Part shown: piece after piece, positions 9,046 to 18,132 of the stretch
Layout of the letters: each line of letters opens with the position of its first letter
Numbering within the stretch: position 1 is the first letter of the stretch
Assembly: GCF_002887815.1 (NCBI RefSeq)
Contig: NZ_PDHO01000003.1
Coordinates: forward strand, 124,001-188,000
Length of the DNA stretch: 64,000 nucleotides
Direction of reading: 5' to 3'
From: Mycobacterium sp. ENV421
GTDB taxonomy: Bacteria > Actinomycetota > Actinomycetes > Mycobacteriales > Mycobacteriaceae
The notes under the pieces: generated by a model
Told to the model about the DNA's origin: nothing
Databases searched by the model: none
The model's input: only the letters and a program-made list of their open reading frames with translations
Made by a program: the position numbers and the translations under genes

Positions 9046-9807
9046 ATGCCCGGTCCTATCCAGGCCATCGCCCGCGCCACCGCGATCATCGACCTGATCG
9101 AACGCAGTGACAGATCGATGCAGTTGCGCGAGATCGCTCAGGACGTCGGCTTGTCCAAGACGACCACCCACGGCATTCTGCGCACCTTGGTAGACCTCGA
9201 ATACCTGGAGCAGGACCCGGACACCGGCGACTATGCGCCGGGTCCACGGCTGTTCTCCCACGACATCGTCGAACTGGACGGCAACGACCTGCGCTCGGCG
9301 GCGATGCCGTGGGCCGACGCTCTGGCGCTGGGAACCGGGCTCGAGGTCTTGATGACGATGCTCAACGGCCAAGAAGCCGAGATCGTCCATCATGTCTTCC
9401 GGCCCGATGACAAGCGCCAGACCCTGCGCGTCGGCGAACTCCTCCCGTTACACGCCACCGGGTGCGGCAAGCTGGTGCTCGCGTATTCGCCACTGCGGGA
9501 ACGTCTTTTGCGCAACCTGACCCTCGATCGACTCACTCGCCGAACGTCAAACAATCGCGCCCGACTGGCTGCTGCGGTCACGCAGATCAGGACCAGCGGG
9601 GTGGCAACAGCCGACGGGGAGTACGACCCGGACTTCGCCGACATCGCCGTTCCCGTCCACGGCCGGAGGTCAGGCGTTGCGGCGTTGGCGCTACACGGCG
9701 CGCCCGAAGAACTCTTCACCCGAGACGGTAATCCGCGGCCCGACCTCCTCGAGGAGTTGCGCCACGCCGCCGCAGCGGTGGTACACGCACTCGAGTTCGC
9801 GCGGTGA
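9046..9807 (+). CDS. IclR-family transcriptional regulator of glycerol genes
   Basis: This 253-residue protein has an N-terminal winged helix-turn-helix (MQLREIAQDVGLSKTTTHGILRTL around residues 25-50, including the SKTT-HGILRTL recognition helix). A C-terminal IclR effector domain follows with the LHATGCGKLVLAY segment. The gene is divergent from glpFKD, as with GylR and the glycerol operon of Streptomyces, so it probably senses glycerol or glycerol 3-phosphate. AGGAG precedes the ATG. Its TGA overlaps the GTG start of a second glycerol kinase, which links the regulator and a pathway enzyme in one coupled unit. Confidence 0.92.
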   Translation: MPGPIQAIARATAIIDLIERSDRSMQLREIAQDVGLSKTTTHGILRTLVDLEYLEQDPDTGDYAPGPRLFSHDIVELDGNDLRSAAMPWADALALGTGLEVLMTMLNGQEAEIVHHVFRPDDKRQTLRVGELLPLHATGCGKLVLAYSPLRERLLRNLTLDRLTRRTSNNRARLAAAVTQIRTSGVATADGEYDPDFADIAVPVHGRRSGVAALALHGAPEELFTRDGNPRPDLLEELRHAAAAVVHALEFAR

Positions 9808-11300
9808 GCGAACAACGGGTCGTCGCGGCGATCGACCTCGGCACGACGTCCGCGCGCTGCATGGTGTTCGATCAGCGCGGACGGATGCTCTCGATCGCCC
9901 AGCGTGAGCAACGGCAGAATTTTCCGCAGCCAGGTTGGGCTGAACAGGATGCCCTCGAGCTGTGGCGCAACGTCCGGCGGATCGTGCCGGAGGCCCTGTC
10001 GGCGGCGGGCCTGGACAAATCCCACGTTGTCGCACTCGGAATCGCCAATCAGCGTGAGACAACCGTGGTCTGGGACCGCCGCACCGGCAAGCCCGTGGCG
10101 CCGGCCATCACCTGGCAGGACACCCGGACCGGCCCCGTGGTCGACCAGATCGCCGAGCACGCCGAGGAATTCCGCCGCATCGCCGAACTCGACCCGGCAA
10201 CCTATTTCGCCGCGCCCCGGCTGCGATGGCTCCTCGACAACATCCGCGGACTCGAATCACGGGCGCGCAAGGGCGACGTCCTATTCGGGACCCTTGAGTC
10301 GTGGTTGATCTGGAATCTCACCGGCGGGCCCAAAGTGGGAGTCCACGTCACCGATGTCACCAACGCCAGCAGAACCCTGTTGATGGATCTCCATACGCTG
10401 CAATGGAGTTCGAAGCTGCTTGGGGTGTTCGACATCCCGGAGGCCATGATGCCCACCATCGTCTCCAACGAAGAGGTCTATGCCCGCTGCGCGACCGTGC
10501 TGCCAGGTGTGCCCATCGCCGCGGCGCTCGGTGACCAGCAGGCCGCGCTGTTCGGGCAGATGTGTTTCGAACCCAGCGACGCCAAATGTACGTACGGCAC
10601 CGGAGCCTTTCTGCTGATGAACGTGGGAACGTCCATCGTCCGGTCCACGCACGGGCTGCTGCCGACGGTGGCCTACTCCGCGCCGGGGGCTGAACCCATG
10701 TATGCCCTGGAGGGCCCGATCGCAGTGGCCGGCTCGTTGGTCCAGTGGTTCCGCGATTCACTCGGCGTCATCAACACTGCACCCCAGATCGAAACCCTGG
10801 CGCGTACCGTCGACGACAACGGCGGCTGCTACATCGTGCCTGCTTTCTCCGGAATCTTCTCTCCCCATTGGGATTCCGATGCGCGCGGCATCGTCGTCGG
10901 ATTGACGTCGTACATCACCAGAGGACACCTGGCGCGCGCGGTACTGGAGGCAGTGGCGTGGCAGACCTGGGAGGTGGTCAACGCGATGACGATCGATTCA
11001 GGTGTTCCACTGGCGCGCTTGGCGGTGGACGGTGGAATGACCTCCAACCATCTGCTCATGCAGTTCGTCGCCGACGTGCTCGACGTGCCGGTGATGCGGC
11101 CCTTCGTCTCCGAGACCGTGTCGCTGGGCGCCGCCTATGCGGCCGGGCTCGCGGTCGGATACTGGCCCGACCGCGCCGCTCTACGCGCTAATCGGCACAT
11201 CGCAGCGGCGTGGTACCCGGACATGGACGCCCGTATCCGCCGACTCGAGGCCGCCGGGTGGCGCTCGGCGGTCGCGCGAGCGCTGACCACCGAAACGTGA
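9804..11300 (+). CDS. glpK: second glycerol kinase, coupled to the IclR gene
   Basis: This 498-residue FGGY kinase contains the same motif set as the glpFKD kinase: DLGTTSAR near the N-terminus, [33 protein letters not shown] and VDGGMTSNH. It is clearly diverged from that paralogue. Glycerol-contacting motifs are retained, so it is probably active, though a related polyol could be the preferred substrate. It starts at GTG 9804 inside the GTGA overlap with the iclR stop. Its own stop at 11298-11300 abuts the topoisomerase stop on the other strand, and the two stops form the palindrome TGATCA. Confidence 0.93.
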   Translation: MSEQRVVAAIDLGTTSARCMVFDQRGRMLSIAQREQRQNFPQPGWAEQDALELWRNVRRIVPEALSAAGLDKSHVVALGIANQRETTVVWDRRTGKPVAPAITWQDTRTGPVVDQIAEHAEEFRRIAELDPATYFAAPRLRWLLDNIRGLESRARKGDVLFGTLESWLIWNLTGGPKVGVHVTDVTNASRTLLMDLHTLQWSSKLLGVFDIPEAMMPTIVSNEEVYARCATVLPGVPIAAALGDQQAALFGQMCFEPSDAKCTYGTGAFLLMNVGTSIVRSTHGLLPTVAYSAPGAEPMYALEGPIAVAGSLVQWFRDSLGVINTAPQIETLARTVDDNGGCYIVPAFSGIFSPHWDSDARGIVVGLTSYITRGHLARAVLEAVAWQTWEVVNAMTIDSGVPLARLAVDGGMTSNHLLMQFVADVLDVPVMRPFVSETVSLGAAYAAGLAVGYWPDRAALRANRHIAAAWYPDMDARIRRLEAAGWRSAVARALTTET

Positions 11301-13445
11301 TCAGTCCGCCGGTGTCACGTCCGTCCCGGACCCCTTGATCGACGCCTTAGCGCGGTTCTCCGCGCGCACCGCTCGCTTGCCCCGCACGTAGCCGGTCGCC
11401 GAGATCGACGCCGACAGCAGGGCATTCTCACCCTTGACGAACGGGTGGAACCCGACGCCGACTCCGCCTCGACCCTTCACCGGGATGTCGGCGACTTCGG
11501 TTACTTTCCAACTCTTCTCCGACGTCGACAGGATGGCCTCGCCGTTGCCGCACGACACCGGCAACGCGGCGATCACGGTGTCCTCCGGGTCACCGGACGC
11601 AAGCTTCACCCCGGCCACACCGTTGCCCGCGGCGCCCTGCGGATTCACCGCGGCCGGGTCGATCCGCAGCACCTTTCCTCGGCGGGTCACCAGCGCCAGG
11701 TGGTAGCCCGACGGGAGCACACCCGAGCACAGCAGGCCGGTGATATCTGGTGCCACCGGAATGTCGCGGGTCTTGTACGGCAGACCGTTCCCGGTGGTGA
11801 ACTTCACCCGCCCGTCGGTCCACACCGCCCAGCCGAGGCCGGAGGTGAGCAGCTCCCCGTGACTGTCGGAGAACACCCCTCGATCGTCCAAACGCCAAGC
11901 GGCGTTCATCTTTCGCTCGCGAGGCCCGTCGTCGTCGGCGGCCGAGGTCACCGGGGTGGCCTCCGCGTCGAGGACGGTCCGGCGGTCGAACTCCGGTCCC
12001 TTGAACAGTTTCGCGGTCTCGACGAGTTCGGAGTCGATGACCTTCCGGCGCGCGTCGGGATTGGACACCAGCTCGGTCAGCGCCGCGAACTCGGCGTCAA
12101 GCTTCTCCGCTTCGGCGCGCAGTTCGATGACGTCGAGCTTGGTTAGGCGGCGAAGCTGCAGTGCCAGAACGTAATCGGCCTGGACGGCGTCGATCCCGAA
12201 CCGCTCCTGCAGTCCCTGGCGCGCCTCGTCGACGGTGTCGGAGCCGCGAATGACCGCGACCGCGGCGTCGATGTCCAGGTGGATGGTCATCAGGCCGGCC
12301 ACCAGGTGCCGGCGTGCGGTCACCTTCTCCAGTCGATACTCGCTGCGGTGCAGTACCACCGAGTCACGCAGATGAAGGAACGCTGATATCAGCTCGCGCA
12401 CCGACCACCAGCGCGGCACCCGGTTCTCGTCGAGGGCGACCAGGCTGGCGGCGAATGTCGACTCCAGCGGGGTCAGGGCCAGCAGCTGTTCGCGGATGTC
12501 CTCGGCGCTATGGCCGCGCTTGGCGGTGACGACGATGCGCAACCCGTTGCGACGGTCGGTCAGGTCCGACATGTCGGCCACGCCGGACATCTCGCCCGAC
12601 TCGACCAGGGCCCGGATCCGTTCCTGCACAGTGTTACTCGCGACACCGGGGGGAAGTTCGGTGATGACGCAGTTCTTGCCGTCGACGCTCACCGTGCCGC
12701 GCACCGTGAACGCGCCCCGGCCGGTGGTGATGTACTCCCGCAGCCCGGCGGTGCCGACGACCGTCGCCCCGCATCCCCAGTCGGGCCCGGGGATGAGCTT
12801 GACCAACCTGTCGTCGGTCATGTTCGGCGTCTTCAACAACGCGCGGCAGGCGGCCATGATCTCGCGGGGATTGTGCGCGGGCACCTTGGTGGCCCACCCT
12901 TCGGCGATGCCGACGGCTCCGTTGCACAGCAGCACCGGCCACTGGGCGGGCAGCATCGTCGGCTCGGTCCACTCGCCGTCGAACGTCGCCACCATCGGTA
13001 CCGCGTGGTCGTCGAGTTCCGCGGTCAGCGCCGCTCCTGGAGCCGACAAGCGCATCTCGGTGTAGCGGTCGGCGGCGGGGATGTCACCCTGGATGCGGGG
13101 GAATGCTCCCTGTCCATCAATGACTTTCACGCGCTGGAACTCGGCAGCCATCAGCGCCGCGGCACCGTACATCGACGCACCGCCGTGGGGGTGCAGGTTT
13201 CCGGTGACCGCCGAGCAGACCTTCGAGGACTTCTGTGGCTTGTTGCCGGGCAGCAGCCTCGAGTCGTGCATCTGATAGAGCAGCCGTCGCTGGCCCGGCT
13301 TCAGCCCGTCGAACGCCGACGGGATCGCGCGGTCGCTGACGCTGTAGAGCGCGAACGTGAGCTGGTAGTGGTTCCAGTACTCGTCGGCGCTCTGGTCGAG
13401 CACCAGGTCGGCATTCTGTTCTGGAATGTCCAGGGTGGCGGTCAC
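11301..13445 (-). CDS. GyrA/ParC-like subunit of an atypical type II topoisomerase (TopoNM type)
   Basis: This 714-residue protein is a DNA breakage-reunion subunit. The catalytic tyrosine is Tyr128 in AADRYTEMRL, equivalent to the GyrA RYTE tyrosine, and GLKPGQRRLLY precedes the winged-helix region. A long coiled-coil arm is followed by a beta-pinwheel-like C-terminal domain. At the GyrA quinolone-pocket segment the sequence reads HPHGGASMYG (residues 85-94), with Gly at the two positions that are Asp89 and Asp94 in M. tuberculosis GyrA. Mycobacterium smegmatis encodes an additional enzyme of this kind, TopoNM, besides gyrase. AGGAG overlaps the upstream stop and precedes the GTG start. Confidence 0.9.
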   Translation of the reverse strand: MTATLDIPEQNADLVLDQSADEYWNHYQLTFALYSVSDRAIPSAFDGLKPGQRRLLYQMHDSRLLPGNKPQKSSKVCSAVTGNLHPHGGASMYGAAALMAAEFQRVKVIDGQGAFPRIQGDIPAADRYTEMRLSAPGAALTAELDDHAVPMVATFDGEWTEPTMLPAQWPVLLCNGAVGIAEGWATKVPAHNPREIMAACRALLKTPNMTDDRLVKLIPGPDWGCGATVVGTAGLREYITTGRGAFTVRGTVSVDGKNCVITELPPGVASNTVQERIRALVESGEMSGVADMSDLTDRRNGLRIVVTAKRGHSAEDIREQLLALTPLESTFAASLVALDENRVPRWWSVRELISAFLHLRDSVVLHRSEYRLEKVTARRHLVAGLMTIHLDIDAAVAVIRGSDTVDEARQGLQERFGIDAVQADYVLALQLRRLTKLDVIELRAEAEKLDAEFAALTELVSNPDARRKVIDSELVETAKLFKGPEFDRRTVLDAEATPVTSAADDDGPRERKMNAAWRLDDRGVFSDSHGELLTSGLGWAVWTDGRVKFTTGNGLPYKTRDIPVAPDITGLLCSGVLPSGYHLALVTRRGKVLRIDPAAVNPQGAAGNGVAGVKLASGDPEDTVIAALPVSCGNGEAILSTSEKSWKVTEVADIPVKGRGGVGVGFHPFVKGENALLSASISATGYVRGKRAVRAENRAKASIKGSGTDVTPAD

Positions 13446-13454
13446 GTGATACTC

Positions 13455-15488
13455 CTAGTCGAGGTCCAGCGCAGAGGTGTCGACACGGGCGGCCACATCG
13501 GCCATCCACGTGCGCCGGCCCTCGGGCGGTCCGCCGAACAACGTATGGTGCAACTTTTTGTCGTCGTCATCGAGATGGACCCGAATCACCGTGCGCCGCT
13601 GTGGATCCAGCACGGTGTTCCAGAAGTCGTCGGCGTCCATCTCGCCGAGACCCTTGTTGCGCTGCACCTCCACCCGCTTCTTGGAGGTGTCCTTCAATCT
13701 CGCGACAGCCGCGTCGCGCTCGGACTCGTCCTGGCAGTAGATCCGCTCGTCGCCGTTCTTGACCACGAACAGTGGCGGCAGCGTCACGTAGACCATTCCG
13801 GCCTCGACGAGCGGGCGGTAGAAGTCGAGGAACATCGATATCAGGCTCGAGTTGATGTTGCCGCCGTCGGGATCGGCGTCGGAGGCGAACAGAATCCGGT
13901 CATAGCGGCATTGCTCGGGGTCGCAGTTGTCCCGAACCCCGCATCCCAGAATGCGTTCGATGGAATCGAACTCATCCTTGGCCCGGGCCTTGCTCAGTGC
14001 GAACCCATAGACGTTGGGCGGCTTGCCTTTCAGCGGGAACGCGGCCTGGAAGGTCGCGTCCCGAGCGGCTTTGATGGTGCCCAGCGCCGAGTCGCCCTCG
14101 CACAGGAACAGCTCCGCGCCGGAGCCGCGCCCGGTTTCCCTGCTGGGCAGCAGTTTCGGGGGTAGCGACAGATTCGTGCCCAGTCCCTTGGCTTTCGATG
14201 CCGCACGGGACCGGGCTTTGGCGCCCTCGGCGCTGCGCCGCGCCCTGGCGAATTCGAGCGCCAGCTTCGTCCACAGCGACACTGCGTCGCCGTTGGCCGG
14301 GTTGGCCGCCCAGACGGTGACGCTGCGTGCGACGTCCGGGGCCATCGCCACATTCAGGGAGCGGGACGACACCGCTGTCTTGGCTTGGGAGTCCCACGAC
14401 ACGTCGGGGGCGCGGGTGTCGACGGCCAGTGCGGTGACTGCCGCGAAATCCTGTGCCTCCGGGCCTTCTTCGCCCTTGGCCAGGCCCAGGTCACGAATGC
14501 GGGATGCGCGGTCGGCGAGGGCCTCGGACACTCCCTTCATCGCCGCCGCCAGGTGCGACCCACCGCCCGGGGTGCGCACGGTGTTGCAGAACGCGGCCAC
14601 CGTCGCCGGCTCGGCAGGGCCCGCCGTCAGCGACCACCGAAACGGTGTCGGGCCACGGCTGGTGGTGTATTCGCCCCGGCCCTCCACAACAGCCCGCACG
14701 GCGGGTGCCGGAGTCTCGGCGGCGGTGCACATGAGGTCGAGCAATGTGTCGCTACCCCAGGGACCGTCGAACGGCGCGAGCAGGGCAGGCGGGATCTCGC
14801 CGCCGGGCCAGCCCTCATCGATGACGACCAAGTGCACACCGGGCGACATCCGCGCCGCCGCATGGGCACGCAGCAGCACCTCGCCGATGTCGACGCGGGA
14901 ATCGGGCACGACGGTCGAGTCGAACAGGATGCGCACTTCGGTGCCCTGAGCGTCGGGCTTCCGGTTGCTGGTGCCGCGCAGCTTTTGGGTGTCGGACCGG
15001 GTGAACGGCGCGTCCGGGTCGAACTCGGTGCCCTCGAACACTCCGGGATAGCCCCTGCCGAAGCTCTGCAGGTAGGTCTTTCCGGCCCGGCGTACCGAGA
15101 CGTCGGTGCGCGCGGAGATGAAGACGGCAGCGGCCGCACCGATTCCGTTCAGGCCGGCCCCGGTGCTGGTGGCGTCGGTGTGCGCGGAGAATTTGCCACC
15201 GGCCCGCGCGGTGCCCAGCGTCTTGACGATGCCGTTCTTACCGGTCGTCGGGTCGGTGTCGACGGGCAACCCGCGCCCGTCGTCGGCAACACTGACCGAT
15301 CCGTCGGCGTGCAGCGTGATGGTGACCCGGGACCCGCCGTGGCTGGGATCAGCCACCTCTTCCACCGCGTTGTCGATCAGCTCCCGCAGGGCGGTGTTCA
15401 GAACGTCCAGACCGAGGTTGACCGCCGGCCGAAGGCGTGTGTGCTGGACATCGTCGAGCTCGGTGATGTCAGCGGCGGTGTAGCTCAC
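13455..15488 (-). CDS. GyrB/ParE-like subunit of the atypical type II topoisomerase
   Basis: This 677-residue ATPase subunit has a GHKL domain with likely catalytic Glu36 and Mg-binding Asn40 in ELIDNAVEE, a DDGRGLPV motif and a glycine-rich lid GAGLNGIGAAA. A TOPRIM domain near the middle has LCEGDSALG and the metal-binding SDADPDGGN. It lacks the usual RPGMYIG stretch, having RLRPAVNLG instead. It also lacks the large insertion and long tail of some gyrases. Nine bases separate it from the GyrA-like gene, so the two subunits are made together. Function as a second type II topoisomerase beside gyrase is inferred from the M. smegmatis TopoNM precedent. Confidence 0.9.
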   Translation of the reverse strand: MSYTAADITELDDVQHTRLRPAVNLGLDVLNTALRELIDNAVEEVADPSHGGSRVTITLHADGSVSVADDGRGLPVDTDPTTGKNGIVKTLGTARAGGKFSAHTDATSTGAGLNGIGAAAAVFISARTDVSVRRAGKTYLQSFGRGYPGVFEGTEFDPDAPFTRSDTQKLRGTSNRKPDAQGTEVRILFDSTVVPDSRVDIGEVLLRAHAAARMSPGVHLVVIDEGWPGGEIPPALLAPFDGPWGSDTLLDLMCTAAETPAPAVRAVVEGRGEYTTSRGPTPFRWSLTAGPAEPATVAAFCNTVRTPGGGSHLAAAMKGVSEALADRASRIRDLGLAKGEEGPEAQDFAAVTALAVDTRAPDVSWDSQAKTAVSSRSLNVAMAPDVARSVTVWAANPANGDAVSLWTKLALEFARARRSAEGAKARSRAASKAKGLGTNLSLPPKLLPSRETGRGSGAELFLCEGDSALGTIKAARDATFQAAFPLKGKPPNVYGFALSKARAKDEFDSIERILGCGVRDNCDPEQCRYDRILFASDADPDGGNINSSLISMFLDFYRPLVEAGMVYVTLPPLFVVKNGDERIYCQDESERDAAVARLKDTSKKRVEVQRNKGLGEMDADDFWNTVLDPQRRTVIRVHLDDDDKKLHHTLFGGPPEGRRTWMADVAARVDTSALDLD

Positions 15489-15639
15489 GTCTGGCCCTTT
15501 CCCTGGAATGCATCGCCGGTGGAATCGTAAGCGGCCGGTCCGACTTTCTCGTGCAGCCGCAAGGGTGGCCGTGCTTACAGCGCGACATCAGTGCAGGTCA
15601 CGGGATGTATCCAGGGCGGCGCGGGAGCCCGAATAAGTG

Positions 15640-15653
15640 AGTTGTGTGCAACT
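15640..15653. promoter_or_regulatory. putative OhrR box
   Basis: AGTTGTGTGCAACT is a perfect 5-base inverted repeat (AGTTG/CAACT) with a 4-base spacer. It lies 25 bases upstream of the ohrR ATG. OhrR repressors bind AT-richer palindromes of similar TTG...CAA form near their own promoters, so autoregulation is likely. Confidence 0.6.
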
Positions 15654-15678
15654 AGATCGCGTGCGATATGGTGACCGC

Positions 15679-16116
15679 ATGCCTGGTCCGCGTCTCGATG
15701 AACAGCTGTGCTTCGCGCTCTACTCGGCGTCGCGGGCGGTCACTGCCGCCTACCGTCCCATGCTGGATGAACTCGACTTGACCTACCCGCAGTACCTGGT
15801 GCTGCTGGTGCTCTGGGAAGAGGAGCCGTGCACAGTGAGCCACCTCGGCGACCGGCTCCATCTCGATTCGGGCACCCTGTCGCCCCTGCTCAAACGTCTC
15901 GAGGCGGCCGGCTTCGTGCTCCGGCAGCGCAGCGCGACCGACGAGCGGCGTGTCGACATCACCCTCACGGCCAAGGGGCGCGCCCTGGAAGAGCGGGCGG
16001 CGTGTATTCCGGACCGGCTGTTGGGCTCCGACGATTCGGCCGCCGCGGATCTCGCGGCGCTGCGCGAAGCACTGCACCTGATCACCGCGGAACTGCACGC
16101 CCGCGCCAGCAACTGA
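15679..16116 (+). CDS. ohrR: MarR-family peroxide-sensing repressor, OhrR type
   Basis: The 145-residue product matches OhrR over its whole length. The N-terminal [14 protein letters not shown] contains the peroxide-reactive Cys (residue 11 from this start, equivalent to Cys15 of Bacillus subtilis OhrR). Next come [16 protein letters not shown] and the winged-helix [17 protein letters not shown] with the DERR beta-wing. Oxidation of the Cys by organic hydroperoxides releases DNA in this family. The frame is open from 15637, but the ATG at 15679 matches family starts and leaves the palindrome at 15640-15653 upstream. No ohr peroxidase gene is adjacent; the next gene encodes a DoxX-like membrane protein. 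Confidence 0.88.
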   Translation: MPGPRLDEQLCFALYSASRAVTAAYRPMLDELDLTYPQYLVLLVLWEEEPCTVSHLGDRLHLDSGTLSPLLKRLEAAGFVLRQRSATDERRVDITLTAKGRALEERAACIPDRLLGSDDSAAADLAALREALHLITAELHARASN

Positions 16117-16150
16117 TCTCTCCGAACCGAATCCGACGAAAGGCTGACCC

Positions 16151-16570
16151 ATGTCCGAACTGCCTCCGCCCCCGCCGACCACCCGTGCGCGGACGATCGC
16201 CCGCTTCGTTCTCGCGGGCGCGATGATCTTCGCCGGATTCAGCCACTTGTTCTGGGCCCGTGAGGAATTCCAGGCTCAGGTTCCCCGGTGGGTGCCGATG
16301 GACGCCGACGGCGTCGTCATGGCATCTGGTGGCGTCGAGATCACGCTGGGCGTGGGCCTGGCCCTACTGAACCGGGACCGGGTGCTGGTGGGCAGGCTGC
16401 TGGCGGCGTTCTTCATCCTGATCTTCCCGGGCAACATCGCGCAGTACGTCAACCACGCAGACGGCTTCGGTCTCAACAGTGACACCAGTCGCTTCGTGAG
16501 GCTGCTGTTCCAACCGGTTCTCGTCGCGTGGGCGCTGTGGGCGACGGGAATCCCGCGCGCCAAGCGGTGA
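16151..16570 (+). CDS. DoxX-like small membrane protein
   Basis: This protein of about 139 residues has four predicted membrane segments. The first follows a short proline-rich N-terminus, and the segment [18 protein letters not shown] with a helix on either side resembles the DoxX/DoxD-like family. Members are linked to redox and thiol stress in mycobacteria, where a DoxX protein associates with superoxide dismutase. AAAGG precedes the ATG, and the gene starts 34 bases after ohrR, so it is probably cotranscribed and OhrR-controlled. The precise role is unknown. Confidence 0.75.
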   Translation: MSELPPPPPTTRARTIARFVLAGAMIFAGFSHLFWAREEFQAQVPRWVPMDADGVVMASGGVEITLGVGLALLNRDRVLVGRLLAAFFILIFPGNIAQYVNHADGFGLNSDTSRFVRLLFQPVLVAWALWATGIPRAKR

Positions 16571-16590
16571 CGCCGCGGCTGCCGGGGCAG

Positions 16591-17862
16591 TCAGGCAGTG
16601 GCCCCGATGCGGCGCGCCATAATCGCCTCGGCGACTCTGCGCCCACTCACCAGTGCACCCTGGATCGACGCCGTGTCCCGGTGGTCACCGCACAACCACA
16701 GTCCGTCCGGACTGCGCACGGGACGCCGCACCACCAGCGGCGCGGGCTGGGCCGGCAACGCATCCGGAATCTCGTGTCGGACAACCAATGTCCATGTCGA
16801 TGCGTCCAGACCGAGTATGTCGGCGGCGTGCCGGCGCAGCACTGCCTCCGATGGTGGTCGGCGCTGCGGCCCGATGAGCGCCGATGCGGCGATGAGGTGC
16901 CGGCCCGGTGGCGCGTAGGTCGGCGCTGCCGAGCTGATCACCGCGGTGTTGACAACAGGTCCGGGTGGCTCGGCTCGGCCGTCGACACTCAGCATGGCCG
17001 GCCTGGGCGGCAGGTCGTCCCCAGCCCACCAGTCGGTCACGACGCCCTTCATCGCCGGCGGCGGTGCACCGGTCAGGACACTGCTCGCGGGCGCATCGGC
17101 GGCCACGACCACCTCACGGGCGCGCACTGTCACCTCACCGCCGGTGACGGCCCAGTCGGCTCCAGCGCGGGAGATCCGAGTCACCTTGTGCTGCAGGTGA
17201 ATCCGATCCATGATCGGTGCGGCGAGCAACTCGGGTAGGGCGCGCATGCCGTCGGCGGGCAGGCCCGGAACGCCGAGCGCGAACATCCGCGTCAGCAGCA
17301 GGGCGAAAGCGTTGGATGTGGAGCCGGTGTCATCGAGAAGCACACCTGCCAGGAAGCGGTCGAGCACGCGACGGCTGATGCCCTCGACCCGGCAGTGATC
17401 AAGGGCGTCGTGGAGATCCGTGTCGTGGTGCGCCGCCGCCAGAACGCCCGGACGCAGAGCGGGGGCAGCCCAGCGGAGCAGGGCCGCCACCTGGCGCGGC
17501 GACAGGCCGCCACGCATCAGCATCTGTGGAACGTCCCGGGGCTGACGCAGCGGATGCACCCACTTCACCCGGTCGTGGTCGCGCCGGACAACCACACCGG
17601 CCTCGAACGGCTGCAATTTCAGGTCTCGGACCGCCACCGCTCCGTGAAGCGCCGGATAGGCGGGATTGAGCACCTGGAATCCGCGGTCGCAGCGAAAGCC
17701 GTCGACAATGTCGGTGCGGATACGGCCCCCCACCTGGTCCTCGGCCTCCCAGACCGCCACCTCGTACCCGCGCTCGGCAAGTACAACGGCGCATCGCAAC
17801 CCTGCGAGACCGGCACCGATCACCAGTACATCGCAGTCATCGACCTGGGGTTGCTCACTCAT
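16591..17862 (-). CDS. FAD-dependent amine-oxidase-like oxidoreductase
   Basis: This 423-residue flavoprotein has an N-terminal Rossmann FAD site (VLVIGAGLAGLRCAVVLAERG), then WEAEDQVGGRIRTD, the typical signature of protoporphyrinogen-oxidase, phytoene-desaturase and amine-oxidase relatives. The C-terminal LWLCGDHRDTASIQGALVSGRRVAEAI is the closing FAD motif. The substrate cannot be assigned. The frame continues 12 codons upstream, but ATG 17862 (MSEQPQ) is preferred because it has GGAGACG upstream. It is divergent from the halogenase-like gene and could be unrelated to that operon. Confidence 0.85.
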   Translation of the reverse strand: MSEQPQVDDCDVLVIGAGLAGLRCAVVLAERGYEVAVWEAEDQVGGRIRTDIVDGFRCDRGFQVLNPAYPALHGAVAVRDLKLQPFEAGVVVRRDHDRVKWVHPLRQPRDVPQMLMRGGLSPRQVAALLRWAAPALRPGVLAAAHHDTDLHDALDHCRVEGISRRVLDRFLAGVLLDDTGSTSNAFALLLTRMFALGVPGLPADGMRALPELLAAPIMDRIHLQHKVTRISRAGADWAVTGGEVTVRAREVVVAADAPASSVLTGAPPPAMKGVVTDWWAGDDLPPRPAMLSVDGRAEPPGPVVNTAVISSAAPTYAPPGRHLIAASALIGPQRRPPSEAVLRRHAADILGLDASTWTLVVRHEIPDALPAQPAPLVVRRPVRSPDGLWLCGDHRDTASIQGALVSGRRVAEAIMARRIGATA

Positions 17863-18132
17863 TGGCGTCTCCGGCCGTCCAGTCCTCCAACACATCACCA
17901 GCTTCCCAGCGTGACGGTAATCTCGACGCGGACGTCAGCAATCGGTAATGGCTCTCGACATGGCACCCCTGCCGTCGCTGTGATTCGCTCGACGCAGCGC
18001 TTCGTCAAGGTCTGGCGTCGCGATGCAATGAGCGATCCGGTGCCGAGACGTTGCCTATCGCAAGAGCGCCGCCATGCGTACCCGTGAAATGTGCGGGGTA
18101 CCCATCGGCCACGACTCGAGGGAGGTCACGGG

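Noticed and set aside
14014..14949. Plus-strand 311-codon frame opposite the GyrB-like gene
   Set aside because: It is a Ser/Ala/Arg/Pro-rich shadow of a gene with intact GHKL and TOPRIM motifs on the minus strand.
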